Shown: in pieces, positions 1-11,912 of the stretch
How the letters are laid out: the number at the start of each line of letters is the position of its first letter
How positions within the stretch are numbered: position 1 is the stretch's first letter
DNA from: Brevipalpus yothersi
Taxonomy: Eukaryota; Arthropoda; Arachnida; Trombidiformes; Tenuipalpidae
NCBI GenBank assembly: GCA_003956705.1
Contig: QZCP01000334.1
Span: 427,718-491,717, forward strand
DNA length: 64,000 nt
Direction of reading: 5' to 3'
Translations under genes and position numbers: made by a program
The notes under the pieces: generated by a model
What the model saw: only the letters and a program-made list of their open reading frames with translations
What the model was told of the DNA's origin: nothing
Database searches by the model: none

Positions 1-1
1 C

Positions 2-265
2 CAGCGATTCCGAATGAGTAAAGATCCGAACAAGCCGATCGGTGTTCCCGAAGTTGTTGTCCATGTGATGAGACAATACTTGGACAATTTGACTCGTCCA
101 ACCGAGGAACGATTTGTTTTCTATCCTCGATCACAGAAGGACAAAGATGAGGGTAAAAATGAGTTGAGTGATCCTCGATTCCCACATCCAAAATTTTTCG
201 GGGGTCTAGCCAATAGCACAAGTCCAATTGATTCCACTACATTCCGCAATGATTCAAACAATTAA
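2..265 (+). CDS. 3' terminal exon of an unidentified gene
   Basis: An open frame enters from the window edge and ends at the TAA at 263-265, giving about 87 residues. I do not recognise the family. The piece starts basic (QRFRMSKDPNK), continues with a helix-like part (VVVHVMRQYLDNL) and an aromatic part (ERFVFYPR), and ends in a hydrophilic Pro/Ser/Asn-rich tail. The Met at 14 is probably internal because the frame stays open to the edge. It is read as the last exon of a gene lying mostly upstream of the window. Confidence 0.55.
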   Translation, partial: QRFRMSKDPNKPIGVPEVVVHVMRQYLDNLTRPTEERFVFYPRSQKDKDEGKNELSDPRFPHPKFFGGLANSTSPIDSTTFRNDSNN

Positions 266-679
266 ATACTCTGGTGAAAGTTACTAATTTTGTTGACATC
301 TGATTCTTCTCTCGTTTGATTTATTGTAGCCAATCTCAATAGTTAAACATATTTCGTGTTCTTACACCCTTCTTAAACATTCGTGCTTCTAATACCATTT
401 AGCACTCATTTTTTATTTGAAAAATTTATGTGTCTAAAACAACATGAAAAATGGATACCTTTCAGCTTTCAGTGTAAAGCATGAGGCAGAAACTAAAATT
501 TGAGATAGCTTAAAAATTTAGACCATAAGAACGAATCTTGATGGGAAAATCTATTGATAATTTGATACCAATGAGCAAAGTGATGGTTTCCTAACCATTA
601 TTGTCAGGTAAAGTCGATTCTGCTGAACCAATTATTCAACAAGATACACTTCATGGAAGTTGACAGAATATTTCCACAC
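266..679. other. Short convergent intergenic stretch
   Basis: AT-rich sequence between the 3' exon ending at 265 and the 3' end of the minus-strand secreted-protein gene. It presumably holds both 3' UTRs. I see no other coding signal. Confidence 0.5.
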
Positions 680-1045
680 TCAGTTCCATCCTCCTGATAC
701 TTGTTGAGCCATTGGCTTGCGAATGACCGCTTTAGCTTTGTAAACTTTAGTTGGTTCCGGATACATCACAGGAACTTTTTTGAATTTCAGAGTCTCGATT
801 ACCTTTGTATTTGAAAAAAAAACAGTTGAAAGTGAAATAATTATGCAAAATCGTTTTGTTGTTCAAAATATTTGACTTACCACAACTTTAACCCCACATC
901 GACCACCTCCACCTTCACTTTCACCACCTTTACCCTTTCCTTTGCCACCTTTATCACCTTTACCTCCTTTTTTGGCATCCAATATTGTCGAGAAAAGTAA
1001 TAGAAGGATACAGATTTTCAATTTGTTGCAACAATTTTTTGACAT
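680..1045 (-). CDS. Small Gly/Lys-rich secreted protein (two exons)
   Basis: Two exons on the minus strand, 1045-881 and 802-680, joined in phase 0 across a 78-nt intron with GTAAGT donor and AAG acceptor, encode 95 residues. Residues 1-24 form a typical signal peptide: basic start, run of leucines (ILLLLF), and a small residue before the likely cut after LDA. The mature protein begins with repeated GGKG/GKGKGG units, has a Gly/Glu patch with one Cys (GGGGRCGVKV), and ends in a Lys/Pro-rich part (KFKKVPVMYPEP) and GGWN. No family is recognised. It resembles short cuticle, matrix or antimicrobial-like secreted peptides only in composition. The second exon lies outside the larger open frames and was found by following the splice site. 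Confidence 0.6.
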
Positions 1046-1189
1046 GATAAATTAGATTGATTCCTGAAATCTTCAACTGTAGAAGATAAAGATGCTCTTG
1101 GAGCAGACTTCATACTTTCATCAGCATTTTTCAACTGATCCCACAAAATGATCCCAACTGATTACGTTATGCAAAGTTTTGTATTCAAA

Positions 1190-1474
1190 TTATGATTGAA
1201 TGAAAATAAGTTGGCCTGTTTTGCCAGTTTCCATTTCACTTCCATGGTTCATGGGCTTTTGAAGCAATCTTTTGTTCCTTCTCGTATAAGTCGAATGATG
1301 ACAGTCCAATGAGTGGGTTTGATGTGGAAAAATTATTGCTTCATTCTTTTGAATGATTTCATGGATTATGATCAGCCTTTCTTCTTGAGATCTGAAATCT
1401 AAATTATGATTCAATGAAGACAACAAGAGAAAGTCAATGGCCGATAAGAGAAGTGTATGAGAAGTTGAGATCAT
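1190..1474 (-). CDS. Possible small single-exon secreted protein
   Basis: ATG at 1474-1472 opens a 94-residue frame. Its first 20 residues are hydrophobic with leucine runs (HTLLLSAIDFLLL) and could be a signal peptide. The rest is hydrophilic with no recognised domain. It lies next to another small secreted-protein gene on the same strand. The frame may be fortuitous, as there is no homology support. Confidence 0.2.
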   Translation of the reverse strand: MISTSHTLLLSAIDFLLLSSLNHNLDFRSQEERLIIIHEIIQKNEAIIFPHQTHSLDCHHSTYTRRNKRLLQKPMNHGSEMETGKTGQLIFIQS

Positions 1475-2710
1475 AAAAAATTCATTTTATTTTATTCAAT
1501 TGTTGAGAATGGTTAGGCGATGCTTAGATGAATCAAATTTTTAAGATCGATTCAAAATCAGTAGGTAATCAAAAATCATCTTTTGGATTGTTCAGGGAAT
1601 AAATGTCAAAAGACTTCCATTTCGTAAATGATCAAGAAGTGATCTGAGCTTTACAATTGGAAAACAGCTGAATTTTTCGAATTTTTGGTAATCAATATCT
1701 TTTCTAACTCATTTTCAGATAAACTCTGATATTCAACATATTCCCCTTATAAAAAATTGAAAATTCCAAAAGGAATCGATCCACTTAACCGCTACTCATG
1801 GATAAGCCTCTAATTAAAAAGAATATAGTCTCAATATTCTACATGAATCGTAAACCCATCAACTTTTTACTCTCACATCGATGAACAACAACTCTTTGAC
1901 ATTTATAATAGCATAGCTTCAATCTGGATCATGATTCTATTGGAAGAGAATACAAACCGAACATTGACATGTTTCCAAGTCTTCCAAAAATTATCTCTCG
2001 ATGATGACTACTGTCCAGCACTTTCTCAGTGCTCAAGGATCGGAATGATCTCAGATTTTCTGAGTGTGATTGGAATTTTTATCATTGATTTTATTTGATC
2101 TTTTCAGTCAAGCTCACTTTGAATGAAAGCGTTACGTTTATGGTGCAATTAAATCGTCAATGAAGCTGATGTTATCATTTCCATCCATCGTTTCATCGAT
2201 TGATATTTTCTTATTGAGAAAAATTCATTGGCAAGCCTTCCAAATGGGATAGACGTCAATGTAAGGCGCGATATTTATGTTGTATAAAATGAGAATGAAG
2301 AAGAAAAATATTCAAATAATGAAAAAAAAATATCCTCCAATTTCCTTCAAGGTTCATAGAGTGTATGTATATTTGTTGGAGAGCTATTCTGTACAATGAA
2401 CACATGCCGGTATTATTAAAGCCAAGTTCAGAAAAAAATTGAGAAAATCAATTCAACAATAAACACTACCGAACATGAATAGTTTTTTTTCATCAATTTA
2501 CTTCAGGAATTTTTTCTTTTTCCCACTCGCGACACTGATAAAACTGCACCACTGTCCTTGACATGTTTTATTACCCCGTTATTCTCATTTTTTGAATCAT
2601 TTTGTGAGCTCCAACTGTATGGTGGAGAAGTTTTCCAAAGTTGAATGATATAATTTCTCTCTGATTGATTGAATCATTTTCTCTCTCTCTCTCTTTTCCC
2701 CTCGCTGAAG

Positions 2711-2894
2711 TCATCAATCGGAAGCAGAAGCACTTATCACTAGAGAGCACATCACTTTCATGGCTTGGACTGCTGAAAAAATGCTCGTTATCGCCAGATT
2801 GACTGCTTTTGATATGTATTCCCCTAAACCATTCAACATGATGATCAATGGACTTGAATATGGAATTGATACACATTTCTCGGCCAAAACAGGG
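2711..2894 (+). other. Exon-like open frame with strong acceptor
   Basis: A polypyrimidine tract (CT run, then TTTTCCCC) leads to an AG at 2709-2710. It is followed by about 61 open codons with balanced composition (pieces include ITFMAWTAEKML and FNMMINGLEYG), ending at a TAG at 2895-2897 preceded by a possible donor at 2894. No ATG stands near its start and no family is recognised. It could be an internal exon, a relic or chance. Confidence 0.2.
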
Positions 2895-3124
2895 TAGCCA
2901 TTCGAGATTGAATGTCCTGAGGCACTTATCGCACTATGAGAGAAAGAGAGAGAGAAAGAGAAAGATGTTGCACTCAAAACGATCTCAGCATCTCTTCTCT
3001 CTTTTCTGAAGATACATGTCTATGATGAGAATTACTGGGATGGTGTGATGTGAATAAGATGTCTCAAAAAGCAGAAGATCAAGAACACTTAACGAGAGAG
3101 AATTTTTTTTCCCAAGACAAACTT

Positions 3125-3125
<1 letters not shown>

Positions 3126-3169
<44 letters not shown>

Positions 3170-3170
3170 G
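3126..3170. repeat. (CT)n microsatellite
   Basis: About 40 bases of uninterrupted CT followed by a slightly broken end, upstream of the Smurf coding region. Confidence 0.95.
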
Positions 3171-3974
3171 TTCACTTTTGAAGGTGCTCATGTTTCTTCC
3201 TTTTTCTTTCTTTCATCAATTGCCCTTCGAAGTTATACGAAGAAGAAGAGCATGAAAAGAAGAAGAAACTTTCCCTACATAAATGTTGATGTGCAAAAGA
3301 ACTTTTTTTTCCTCATCTCCAAGCAACCTTTCCACTGATCTTTGTCAATCTATGTGATTATCTTTTTGACAGGAAAAAATTTTGCCTCTTCTCTAAAACA
3401 TGAAAAAAAATTTGCCAGCCTTCCAAGAAGAAAGACACTACTTTTTTTCATCTCCTTCCGAAAACTGAGAACTTTTCTTAATTACAATTAATTAAACTTT
3501 GTCCAATATAACCTCAGCGCCGTCTACACACACAGCGTTTGCTTTGCGCTTTGCTCACAAGTTCATCAAGTTAAGTAATATCGATGTGATTTCAGTTTTT
3601 TTATACACATTTTCCAGCATGATGATATTGTAACACAGCATGTTTGTTGGATTGATGATGATATGTTATTGTTTTAATGTAGGGTGATCATGTTTAATCA
3701 GATGTTAATGAATATTGAAATGTATTGGTTGTGATATAAATTGGAAGGTCAAATTGCGTGTGTGTGTCTGGATATCAAGACATTCCATGTCACTTGAGAG
3801 AAAGCTTTTGCCGATCGACAAGTTTTGCCATTATTTTTGATCAAAAAGAAAAAGTTTGTCCAACATTGTTCTTAATATTTATCAGTCTTTTTACGTATAC
3901 CCTTTAATAGTAGCCACACATACTCATAGCCTTATTGGTGTAATTTGTTGATTGATTCAAATATTCTATCTGAA

Positions 3975-6672
3975 ATGAGATCCACAAAAGCCATGGGTCA
4001 TTGTGTATCTCGCCAAAATGTCCACACTGCCTTGGCCAATCTGTCCATCGGTGGTTCACTTGGATCAAGAGGTCCACCATCAGCATCAATGATCAATGCA
4101 AATCATCTTCGCAGTGCTTCCACATCGTCCATCACATCTTCCCATTCAATTAATTCAACATCACTCTCTTCCACACCGCCGCCACCACTTCCTCCACCGC
4201 CATTGACAAGTTTGAGCCATCAAAATTCTCTATTATCTTCCTCTTCCTCTTCATCATCAACAACAATATCGACTGTGACCACTTCATCACCTTCCTCCTC
4301 GGCTTCCTCCATGAATACTTCAAACAATCACAGTAACAACAACAATAATCGGCATACTAGTAGCCATCATCATGGAAGTAGCAGTAGTAGTTGCAGTGGT
4401 AATGATGCTCGCAATATGAATGGTTACCACCACTTTCACCCACCGATGTCTCAATCCTACCATTCCAATGGTCACAGTATTCCACACAATGGCAGTTCTG
4501 GTAGCTCAATAACCAGCACTATTGGTCTTCCTGATGGATTTGAGATGAGAATAGCTCCCAAAGGACAAGTCTATTTTCATCATGTACCTACCGCTCGAAG
4601 TACATGGTATGATCCTCGTGTTCCTCGTGAATTGTTACATCATTCACTTAATTTGGATACCGTCATTGGGCCATTGCCGGCTGGATGGGAGGAGAAAGTA
4701 ATGAATCCAGGAGGAAAAAAGTATTTCATAGATCATAATAGTAAGACTACTCAATTTACTGATCCACGCTTGATTGCCAATCCTACACTGCTCAAAAATT
4801 GTATTCGACTTAATCGTGATAATATTCATCGACATCATCATCACCACCACCATCATCACCATCATCACCATCAATCTTCTTCATGTTCCAACTCTTCCCA
4901 CAAGAAGCCTTCCAAAAATACAACCCCTAACACATCTAGCAGTTCAGACAGTCCTGAATCCAGTGGTTTGATTGATAAACTCGGTGGCGAGAAAAAGAAT
5001 TTGGTTCAAAAGGTATTCCCCCTCTTTATCTTACACCTTAATGAGAATTCCTATCTTGACCAAGAATTTCAACTCTTACTCACTCCTTTACTAACTGCCC
5101 ACTATTTTTTTCTTTCCATTTCATTATCATTCACAAGTTAACTGCTCTCAAACATGAACTACAAGAATTACAGCCCCAAACTGGCCATTGTAGGCTTGAA
5201 GTTTCTCGTCGAGATATTTTCGAAGACTCGTACCGGTCGATCATCAGAATGAGAGCCAAAGACATGAGAAAGCGTTTGCGAATAGGATTCAAGGGTGAAG
5301 AAGGAGTAGACTTTGGAGGTGTTGCTCGTGAATGGTTTTATTTGCTATCACATGAAATGCTTAATCCTCAATATGGACTGTTTCAATACACTCGAGAAGA
5401 TGTCTACACCCTTCAAATCAATCGAGATTCATCAGTTAATCCGGTTAGTATTGAAACTTTCTCGCTGCTCCTATTCTGACTCATCTAAATTGCTCTAATT
5501 TTTGACAATCTTTTGCTCCATAAAACCTGTCATGATCGATCAAACTGATGTCATAATTTTTTTGTCTTTTTTGTCCTTCACATTTTGTTTAGAATCATCT
5601 AAATTACTTCTACTTTGTTGGACGCATAATCGGCATGGCCGTGTTTCATGGTCATCATATCGATGGTGCTTTTACTCCTCCTTTTTATAAGATGCTTTTA
5701 AACAAGCCCATTACTTTAGATGATATCCAATTAGTTGATACAGAGCTTTATCGAAGTCTTTGCTGGATGCTGTAAGTTTACTGCTGATTAATCTTTTCTC
5801 AGTTTGCAAAAGTTTTTCTTCCCAATCATTCAATCCGGTATCTCTCTTTCCTCTTCTTTCCATAAATAGAGAAAATGACATCACTGACGTTCTCCACCAG
5901 ACTTTCAGCGTAAATCATGACTCGTTTGGTCGATTGCAAGTGCATGAGCTTAAGCCCAACGGTAAAGATATTCCAGTGACTGAGGAAAACAAGAAGGAAT
6001 ATGTCCGACTTTATGTGAATTATCGCTTTAGGAGAGGCATTGAGCATCAATTCCACTCTCTACAGAAAGGTTTTAGCGAACTCATTCCTCTCAGTCTCCT
6101 ACAGTCTTTCGATGAAAAAGAGCTTGAAGTAAGTTAAGCAGATTAGCTCATGAAGATCCTTTGATTGTTTCTGATCTTTTTTTTTCAATATGATTGAATG
6201 GCTTTTTCCTAGAATTATTATCCATGCAATTAAAATTCTAATCTGTCTCTGTCCTTCTCTCTCCCCTAAAACTTTGATCATCAAGCTTATAATCAGTGGA
6301 TTGGGCAAAATCGATATTGTGGACTGGAAAGCAAATACCCGGCTCAAGCATTGCACACTTAATACCAACATTGTCAAATGGTTTTGGCAAGTGGTTGAAT
6401 CGTATTCAGAGGAAAGACGAGCTAGATTATTACAATTTGTCACCGGTAGTTGTCGAGTGCCTTTACAGGGTTTCAAGGCTTTACAAGGGTCCACAGGAGC
6501 TTCTGGTCCACGTCTTTTTACAATTCAACTCATCGACGCTAGTACAGATAATTTACCCAAAGCACATACTTGTTTCAACCGTATCGATATGCCACCGTAT
6601 GAGTCTATTGAAAAGTTATCGGAAAAGTTAACTCAAGCCATTGAGGAAACTTGTGGCTTTGCCGTTGAATGA
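3975..6672 (+). CDS. Smurf: Smurf-type HECT E3 ubiquitin ligase
   Basis: Five exons (3975-5012, 5138-5443, 5593-5771, 5870-6128, 6286-6672) join in phase to 722 residues. A Ser/His/Asn-rich N-terminus is followed by two WW domains (about 185-217, starting LPDGFE, and 232-266, starting GPLPAGWEEK), a poly-His tract (about 285-299) and a complete HECT domain (about 347-722). The catalytic Cys is near 690 in LPKAHTCFNR, and the end is EETCGFAVE. The HECT sequence and the order of the two WW domains match Smurf, which ubiquitinates Smad proteins and damps BMP/TGF-beta signalling. The start is the first ATG after an in-frame TAG at 3927. Smurf normally begins with a C2 lipid-binding domain, which is not seen here. 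It is convergent with the PIAS-like gene. Confidence 0.93.
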
Positions 6673-7295
6673 GAACTGGTCAAAAGTAGTTATAACGATT
6701 TCCAAACAAAGTGCTTCCTATTCCTCAATGATTTCCCCGTGAGCTTCTTCAATTAATTAATGACCTCATCTCACATATATGGAGCTTTTACTCATTCGTT
6801 TTTCGTCCATTACGCTCCTTTGATTGAAAGTTGCCAAAAAAATTCATCCTCTGCATGGCAGTTTCGGTTAATAATGCACGTTTCTAGATGCCTTGTTGAG
6901 GGATCTTAACTCGAACTCTTAATCTTAAAAAATGAACTTTTTGAATCAGCATGAAATGCATGTTCAATCAGTATGAATTGAAACAACAAACATTCTTATA
7001 CGATCGGGTGAATATGAATGCATCATAAATCTTGACAACGGCCTTGTTTTTTACCCATTGTGTATATTTATATAACAAAATATAATACATTAAAACTTCA
7101 AATGAAACCTTCGCTTTCTCAACGGATCCGAACTGGGGCTTTGCCGTGTTAACAGATCTTAGGGTAGCCCAAGACGAGAGTACAAAAGGTAGAGAGAGAT
7201 GAGCACAGGCGCTGCAATGGATATTTGGCAGTGATTTTATGAAAAAAGGAAGCCTTCATAGAGATTTTGGCTCAAAAAATGACAATGAAAATAGA
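6673..7295. other. Convergent 3' region of Smurf and PIAS
   Basis: 3' UTR sequence shared between converging genes. No further coding signal was seen. No clear AATAAA was found on the plus strand; several AT-rich variants lie around 7065-7095. Confidence 0.5.
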
Positions 7296-10200
7296 TCAGG
7301 AGCGCTTTCCTTTTGAACTCCTTGAACATAGTCTGCGGCGTTTCCTCGGGACCGAATGAGGGGAGCCTGAATCAGTATCACTTCCAAAAATTTCAGCATT
7401 TGTTTTCTTTTTGCGATCACGAGTTTTCGCTGGTAACCTTATTTCATCTTCTAGGGTGGAATCATCGAGCCTGGGCCGCTTGGACCGCTTGTTTCGATGA
7501 TTTGGTGATGAGTCCAACTCAAAATCAGGATCTTCATCATCGTCATCGGTTATTTCACCCTCAGATCTGTGGAAGAAAAAAAAAGTTCTAGGGGCTACAT
7601 TAAGCAACAACAGGGGCACTCACCTGCTAGTTTGGCTTCGATCGGATTCCTCTGCCTCTGATGTTTCGCCCTCCTCATCTCCATCCTCCTCTTCGTCATC
7701 CTCTTCTTCTTCATCCTCTTCATCCTCTTCTTCTTCCTCATCATTATCTACTCTTTCGGCATTAGCTTGAATTGCTCTCTGATTGGCCATTGAAGTCTGA
7801 TTCCTGAATCTTTCACTGATCATTTGAGCAATAACTTCGGGACTGAGAATATATAGGAACGATAAAAAAAGTAGTCATGAGATTGAAGTGAAGAAAATAT
7901 ACATATACATTCAAAAAGAAACTTCCTTTGGCCTCATGAAACAAAAGTTACCTTCGTGAAACACTGATTCGAAAAGGTAAAAAAGCAAACATAAAATTGA
8001 ATAGAAGGAAGTGACTATGAAAAGTTGCAAAAACTTGAGCCTTCAATATTATGAGACTTAACAAGAAATAGATTGATTGATCGCTCTTGAAGACACAAAC
8101 GCTTGACCCCAGTAAAAATCTTGACCTCTCAGTTTAATAAATACCATATACCAGTCTACGGGGTTTTGACCTTAGTTTTATCTTTGGAACATGCTGCAAC
8201 CTCATTTGAAAGTTTCTTTGGTCTCTTACGATTCGTTACTGACCTTGGTGGAATCACAACGTCTTCTTTTCTTCTCGGTACTTCTCTAGTGGCCTGTGTT
8301 TGGTGTTGACTGCTGGCTGCTGGTCTCTCATCATCACTATCATCTAGAGTTATGACATCGATTTGGCTCCTTGAGTCCTGGGAAAGGGAATGAAAAATTT
8401 CAAGATTGAAGAAATTGATCAAATTGATGAATTGAATGAGGGTTACTTACATCTATCACATTAGAACAATCTGAGTCATTCTTTGACTCAGATACTGGTT
8501 TCCAATTGCCATCAGGATCGAATTTTACTCGAGTTACATCGGCTCCTGTAGTGCCTACGATTTGGGATACCAACTCATCTATTCTTAAGTCATTGTATCC
8601 AATCGGCTTTTTACATGATGGACAATGCCACTCTGTACGAGCACGATTGATGTTGACGAAGGATTTCCCATCGAAACAGTTGAGATGTCCACACTTGGAA
8701 CCAACACAAGGGAATTCGAGTTTTTGCTTAGTTATCGGACAGATAAGAGGGATCATAATCTCCTCTGAACAAATATCACCAGTGTTCTCATAATTTTGTT
8801 TTATGAGTTTGAGCGTTTCACTGCGAGGCCTTTGATAGTCTTTGGTCAAAAGAATTGCTAAGGTCTGCTCTATACTTAATCGTTTGACAAGAAATAGTCC
8901 GATACCATAGTCCTTAATTGGTTCAGAGTCTGGCCAAATAAGTTCAACTTCTTGATTTGCACCATACACTGTGCTTACCAATGCTGTTATATCGATGGGA
9001 GCTTTTATTGTGCCTTGCTGATTTTTACTAGATGACGTTAATCTACCATTCACTTTGATTTGAAGTTTTCGTGGAACTCGGTCACTTTGACTAGATTTTT
9101 TAGCCTTGATGACACATATCCGTATAAGTACTCTTCGCCCAATCGATTGGTCAGTGATGCTACGAAGCTGATGCTGAGTAAATTTGAAACTTAATTTCAG
9201 TCGAACTTCGGAAAAACATCTTGGAACCATGAGATCTTCCGTAGATTCATCAAAAACCAATGGAAGTGATTTAAATTGTACTGATTTGGCTTGCTTTTCT
9301 TTGTTTGATTGGGAAACTGTATTATTATTTTTTGCTAGACCATCTTTTTTGTTAAATAAAGCAGAAAAAACAGAAGGTTGTATGGGCATACTGTTGTTCC
9401 CGCTGGCAATAGTGGTTGGAAAAAATAAGCCTGCTGATGATGATATTGACGATGAGCTGACATTTGTAGAGTTTGAGTTGGAAACTGTGGTTGGCACCAG
9501 CATACGCTGAGGATTACTTTGGACTACTGTAGTTGATGAGGAATTAATAAATAGAGGGGGTTGATAGGCACTTGATCGATTGAGAAGTCGTTGAGTAGAA
9601 TCAGAGGTTGATGGTTGAGAGCTGGTCGCCGGTGTGAACAATGATGGAGAAGTGATCACAGGAGTGGTAGAGGACGAAGGGACAGCAAGAAGGGAGCTCA
9701 AAGTTGAATTTGAGGGGACATAACTTGCCGTGGTGTTAGTTGAGCTGGCTGAGCTCATAGGTGAATTGGATGAGAATAAGGAGGCAGAGTCAACATTGAA
9801 TGAAGAATTGTTGACTGTCAAAGTTGATGAACTAACTGTTCCACCAACACTTGGATGATTTAAGATGCGATTTTTGAGTCGAGGATCTCTTGTGGCACCA
9901 GATAAGTTCACTGAAGACACAGAATTAACAGAAGCTGCCGATGGAGACAGTCCAGTGGCAGCAGTCCCGATTCGGCTTTCTATTTTCTCAATTTCCGCTT
10001 TTTTCTCAGCCAATGATTGTTTTAATCTTCGCTCTTCATCTTCTAACAATTTTTTTTGTTGCTCTATCTCATTTAAACGCTTCTGGGATCTACTGACCAC
10101 CGCTCGTAGAACGGGCAATCTTGCTTCATCAGAACTTGGTTGTAGCGATGAAGCATTATTTGATGTGGAATTATTGGTGATTGTAGTTGTAGTTGGAGTG

Positions 10201-10538
10201 CTACTACTAACAGAGATAGGTGCTTTGTAAGGATTGCTTGGACTGTTACTGTTCACTGGAACATTTGCAACAGGATTGATCGATGAGGGAGGTGTTTGTT
10301 GTTGAGCAGGTTGATATTGTGGATATCTGATACCATAATTTCTTCCACTATTTTGATTAAGATGAAGATAACTATTTGAATTTGGTAAAGGTGAATTTGC
10401 ATAATCCAAGTAGCCAGGTCCGTTCATATATTCATTTCCCTGACCATAGAAAGGGTGGACCGGTGGCTGTCTAGGAGAATATGAAGGATTTTGATTTGCC
10501 GAATAGGGCTTGTAATAGCTCCGATATTGATTATGCAT
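7296..10538 (-). CDS. PIAS-like E3 SUMO-protein ligase
   Basis: Four exons (10538-8451, 8377-8244, 7842-7624, 7566-7296) join in phase to 903 residues. A Ser/Asn/Pro-rich N-terminus contains a coiled coil (about 145-190, heptads in KRLNEIEQQKKLLEDEERR). A PINIT-like region follows (about 425-565, FDESTEDLMVPRCF). The SP-RING is at about 599-655, with the Cys/His ligands seen in LICPITK, SKCGHLNCFD and WHCPSCKK. A SUMO-interacting motif (VITLDDSDDE, from 704) is next, then a long Glu/Asp tract, then a basic nuclear-type tail. This is the PIAS layout, where SP-RING and PINIT direct SUMO onto nuclear proteins and the SIM binds SUMO. The SAP DNA-binding domain expected at the N-terminus is not seen. 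A possible acceptor (CTCCAG) just before the ATG leaves room for an upstream exon. Confidence 0.88.
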
Positions 10539-11912
10539 AATGACTTGATGTCTGGAGCCAAAAATAATATGTTGAATATAATTTCAACAATCAATCCATG
10601 CAGACAACGGACAAGCCTATGGTTTAGATATATTGAAAGTGTGTTTTCTTGTGTGTCAATTCTCTTTTCCCAAGATATATCCAAATCCGAGGGATTCTAT
10701 TGATGAATACAATTATGGAGTAGAATTGATACGGAAGTGACCAGTCAACAAGTTGAGGGAAAGATTGATAGTAAAATTGTAACTTTCCGTCCAGAATCTT
10801 GGGCCAATCTAAGACCTACCAATCAAATCAGAAGATTATCACATCATGATTCGTCAATTAATTGTGGCCAGTAGATTATAATCCTCCAGTAAGCGGTCTC
10901 CATAAGATTTTCCGATGATCATTGGAAGCACAAAAACACAATCTGTTTACCTTTAACTATGTAAAGATCACAATCTAGAGAAAGAGAAGAAAATTAACCA
11001 ATCAAAATGTCACTGAAATCATACACATGAATGTGATCTAAACAAAAGTGATACATGTGTATTTGTGAATGAATACACATATTCTGATGGATCATCATCA
11101 AGGAGGATCTAGTATTAACTGAAATCTCACAATAAACATGATATCAACATGCCATAAGGCGGAAGATGAGCTAAAAAAGATAACTTCAACAAGCCTCGTA
11201 AAAGCCACTTTCTCTTCATTACATGATCGATCATACATTCTTAATAATAATCAACTGACCTTAATATTATATATCAAAAAAAGAGATGTAAATACACGCA
11301 ATGTGTGTATAGATTAACGATTGATTGGAGTTGATCAATCAATTGATGAGTTATATAAATAAACATTAACACTTCTCAAAACAGAGAAAAAAGAGATTAT
11401 CTATATTGTCAATTAATTAATATAAGTGTGTCTATGAGTGTGTGAAAATGATCAACTTTCATGTCGAGCCAAAAGATGTTTGTTCACGTGATCATATCAT
11501 AGCGCCGTTAACATGGCAAAGCTGATGAAGCGGGCTATTCAGTCTGGTCATGGATTCAACTTATCCAACTTAACCACATAGTTGATGATAAAATGATCAA
11601 GTTTACCATTTTCAGAGAGATGGTGATCATTGTTAACATCATGAACTCGATTGTCACACATACACAAGTTTTATACAGGTTAACTGTTAAGTGAGAGACT
11701 TTCAGAAATGAGTCAGTTTTCATTAGCTTTTTTCTCATGGCAATTGGCAAGGTGTATATTTGGATTGAGGAAATGGAATGAAAAAAAAAGTTTCATTTGA
11801 TGATTGGAAAATTTTTGAGGTGATGATAATTGACAGGAGAGAGGAAAAGAGAGAGATATAGTTTGATTGTTTTTTAATCTGTTTAACATTGGAGAATGTG
11901 TGAGAATTCTTT
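10539..11912. other. Upstream region of the PIAS-like gene
   Basis: About 1.4 kb between the PIAS start and the PIGW stop, both minus strand. It is AT-rich, with an E-box palindrome at 11484-11491 and a GC-richer patch around 11500-11540. No supported gene. Confidence 0.5.
11484..11491. promoter_or_regulatory. TCACGTGA E-box palindrome
   Basis: Perfect 8-base palindrome containing CACGTG, the core bound by bHLH-zip factors such as USF, MITF and Myc/Max. It lies about 950 bases upstream of the PIAS-like start. An 8-base match can occur by chance. Confidence 0.25.

Larger units (their letters stand above)
1046..3974. other. Repeat-rich upstream region of Smurf
   Basis: About 2.9 kb without a firm gene. 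It holds a CT tract at 3126-3170, a minus-strand open frame at 1190-1474 and an exon-like plus-strand frame at 2711-2894 (both listed separately). The Smurf promoter and any 5' UTR or N-terminal exons should lie here. I found no piece that reads as a C2 domain. Confidence 0.5.

Noticed and set aside
5249..5690. Alternative-frame ORFs inside Smurf introns and exons
   Set aside because: Shadows of the HECT exons in other frames or read-through into introns.
8506..10230. Plus-strand frames of 95-121 codons across the PIAS-like gene
   Set aside because: Antisense shadows of a strongly supported coding exon, without domains or splice sites.
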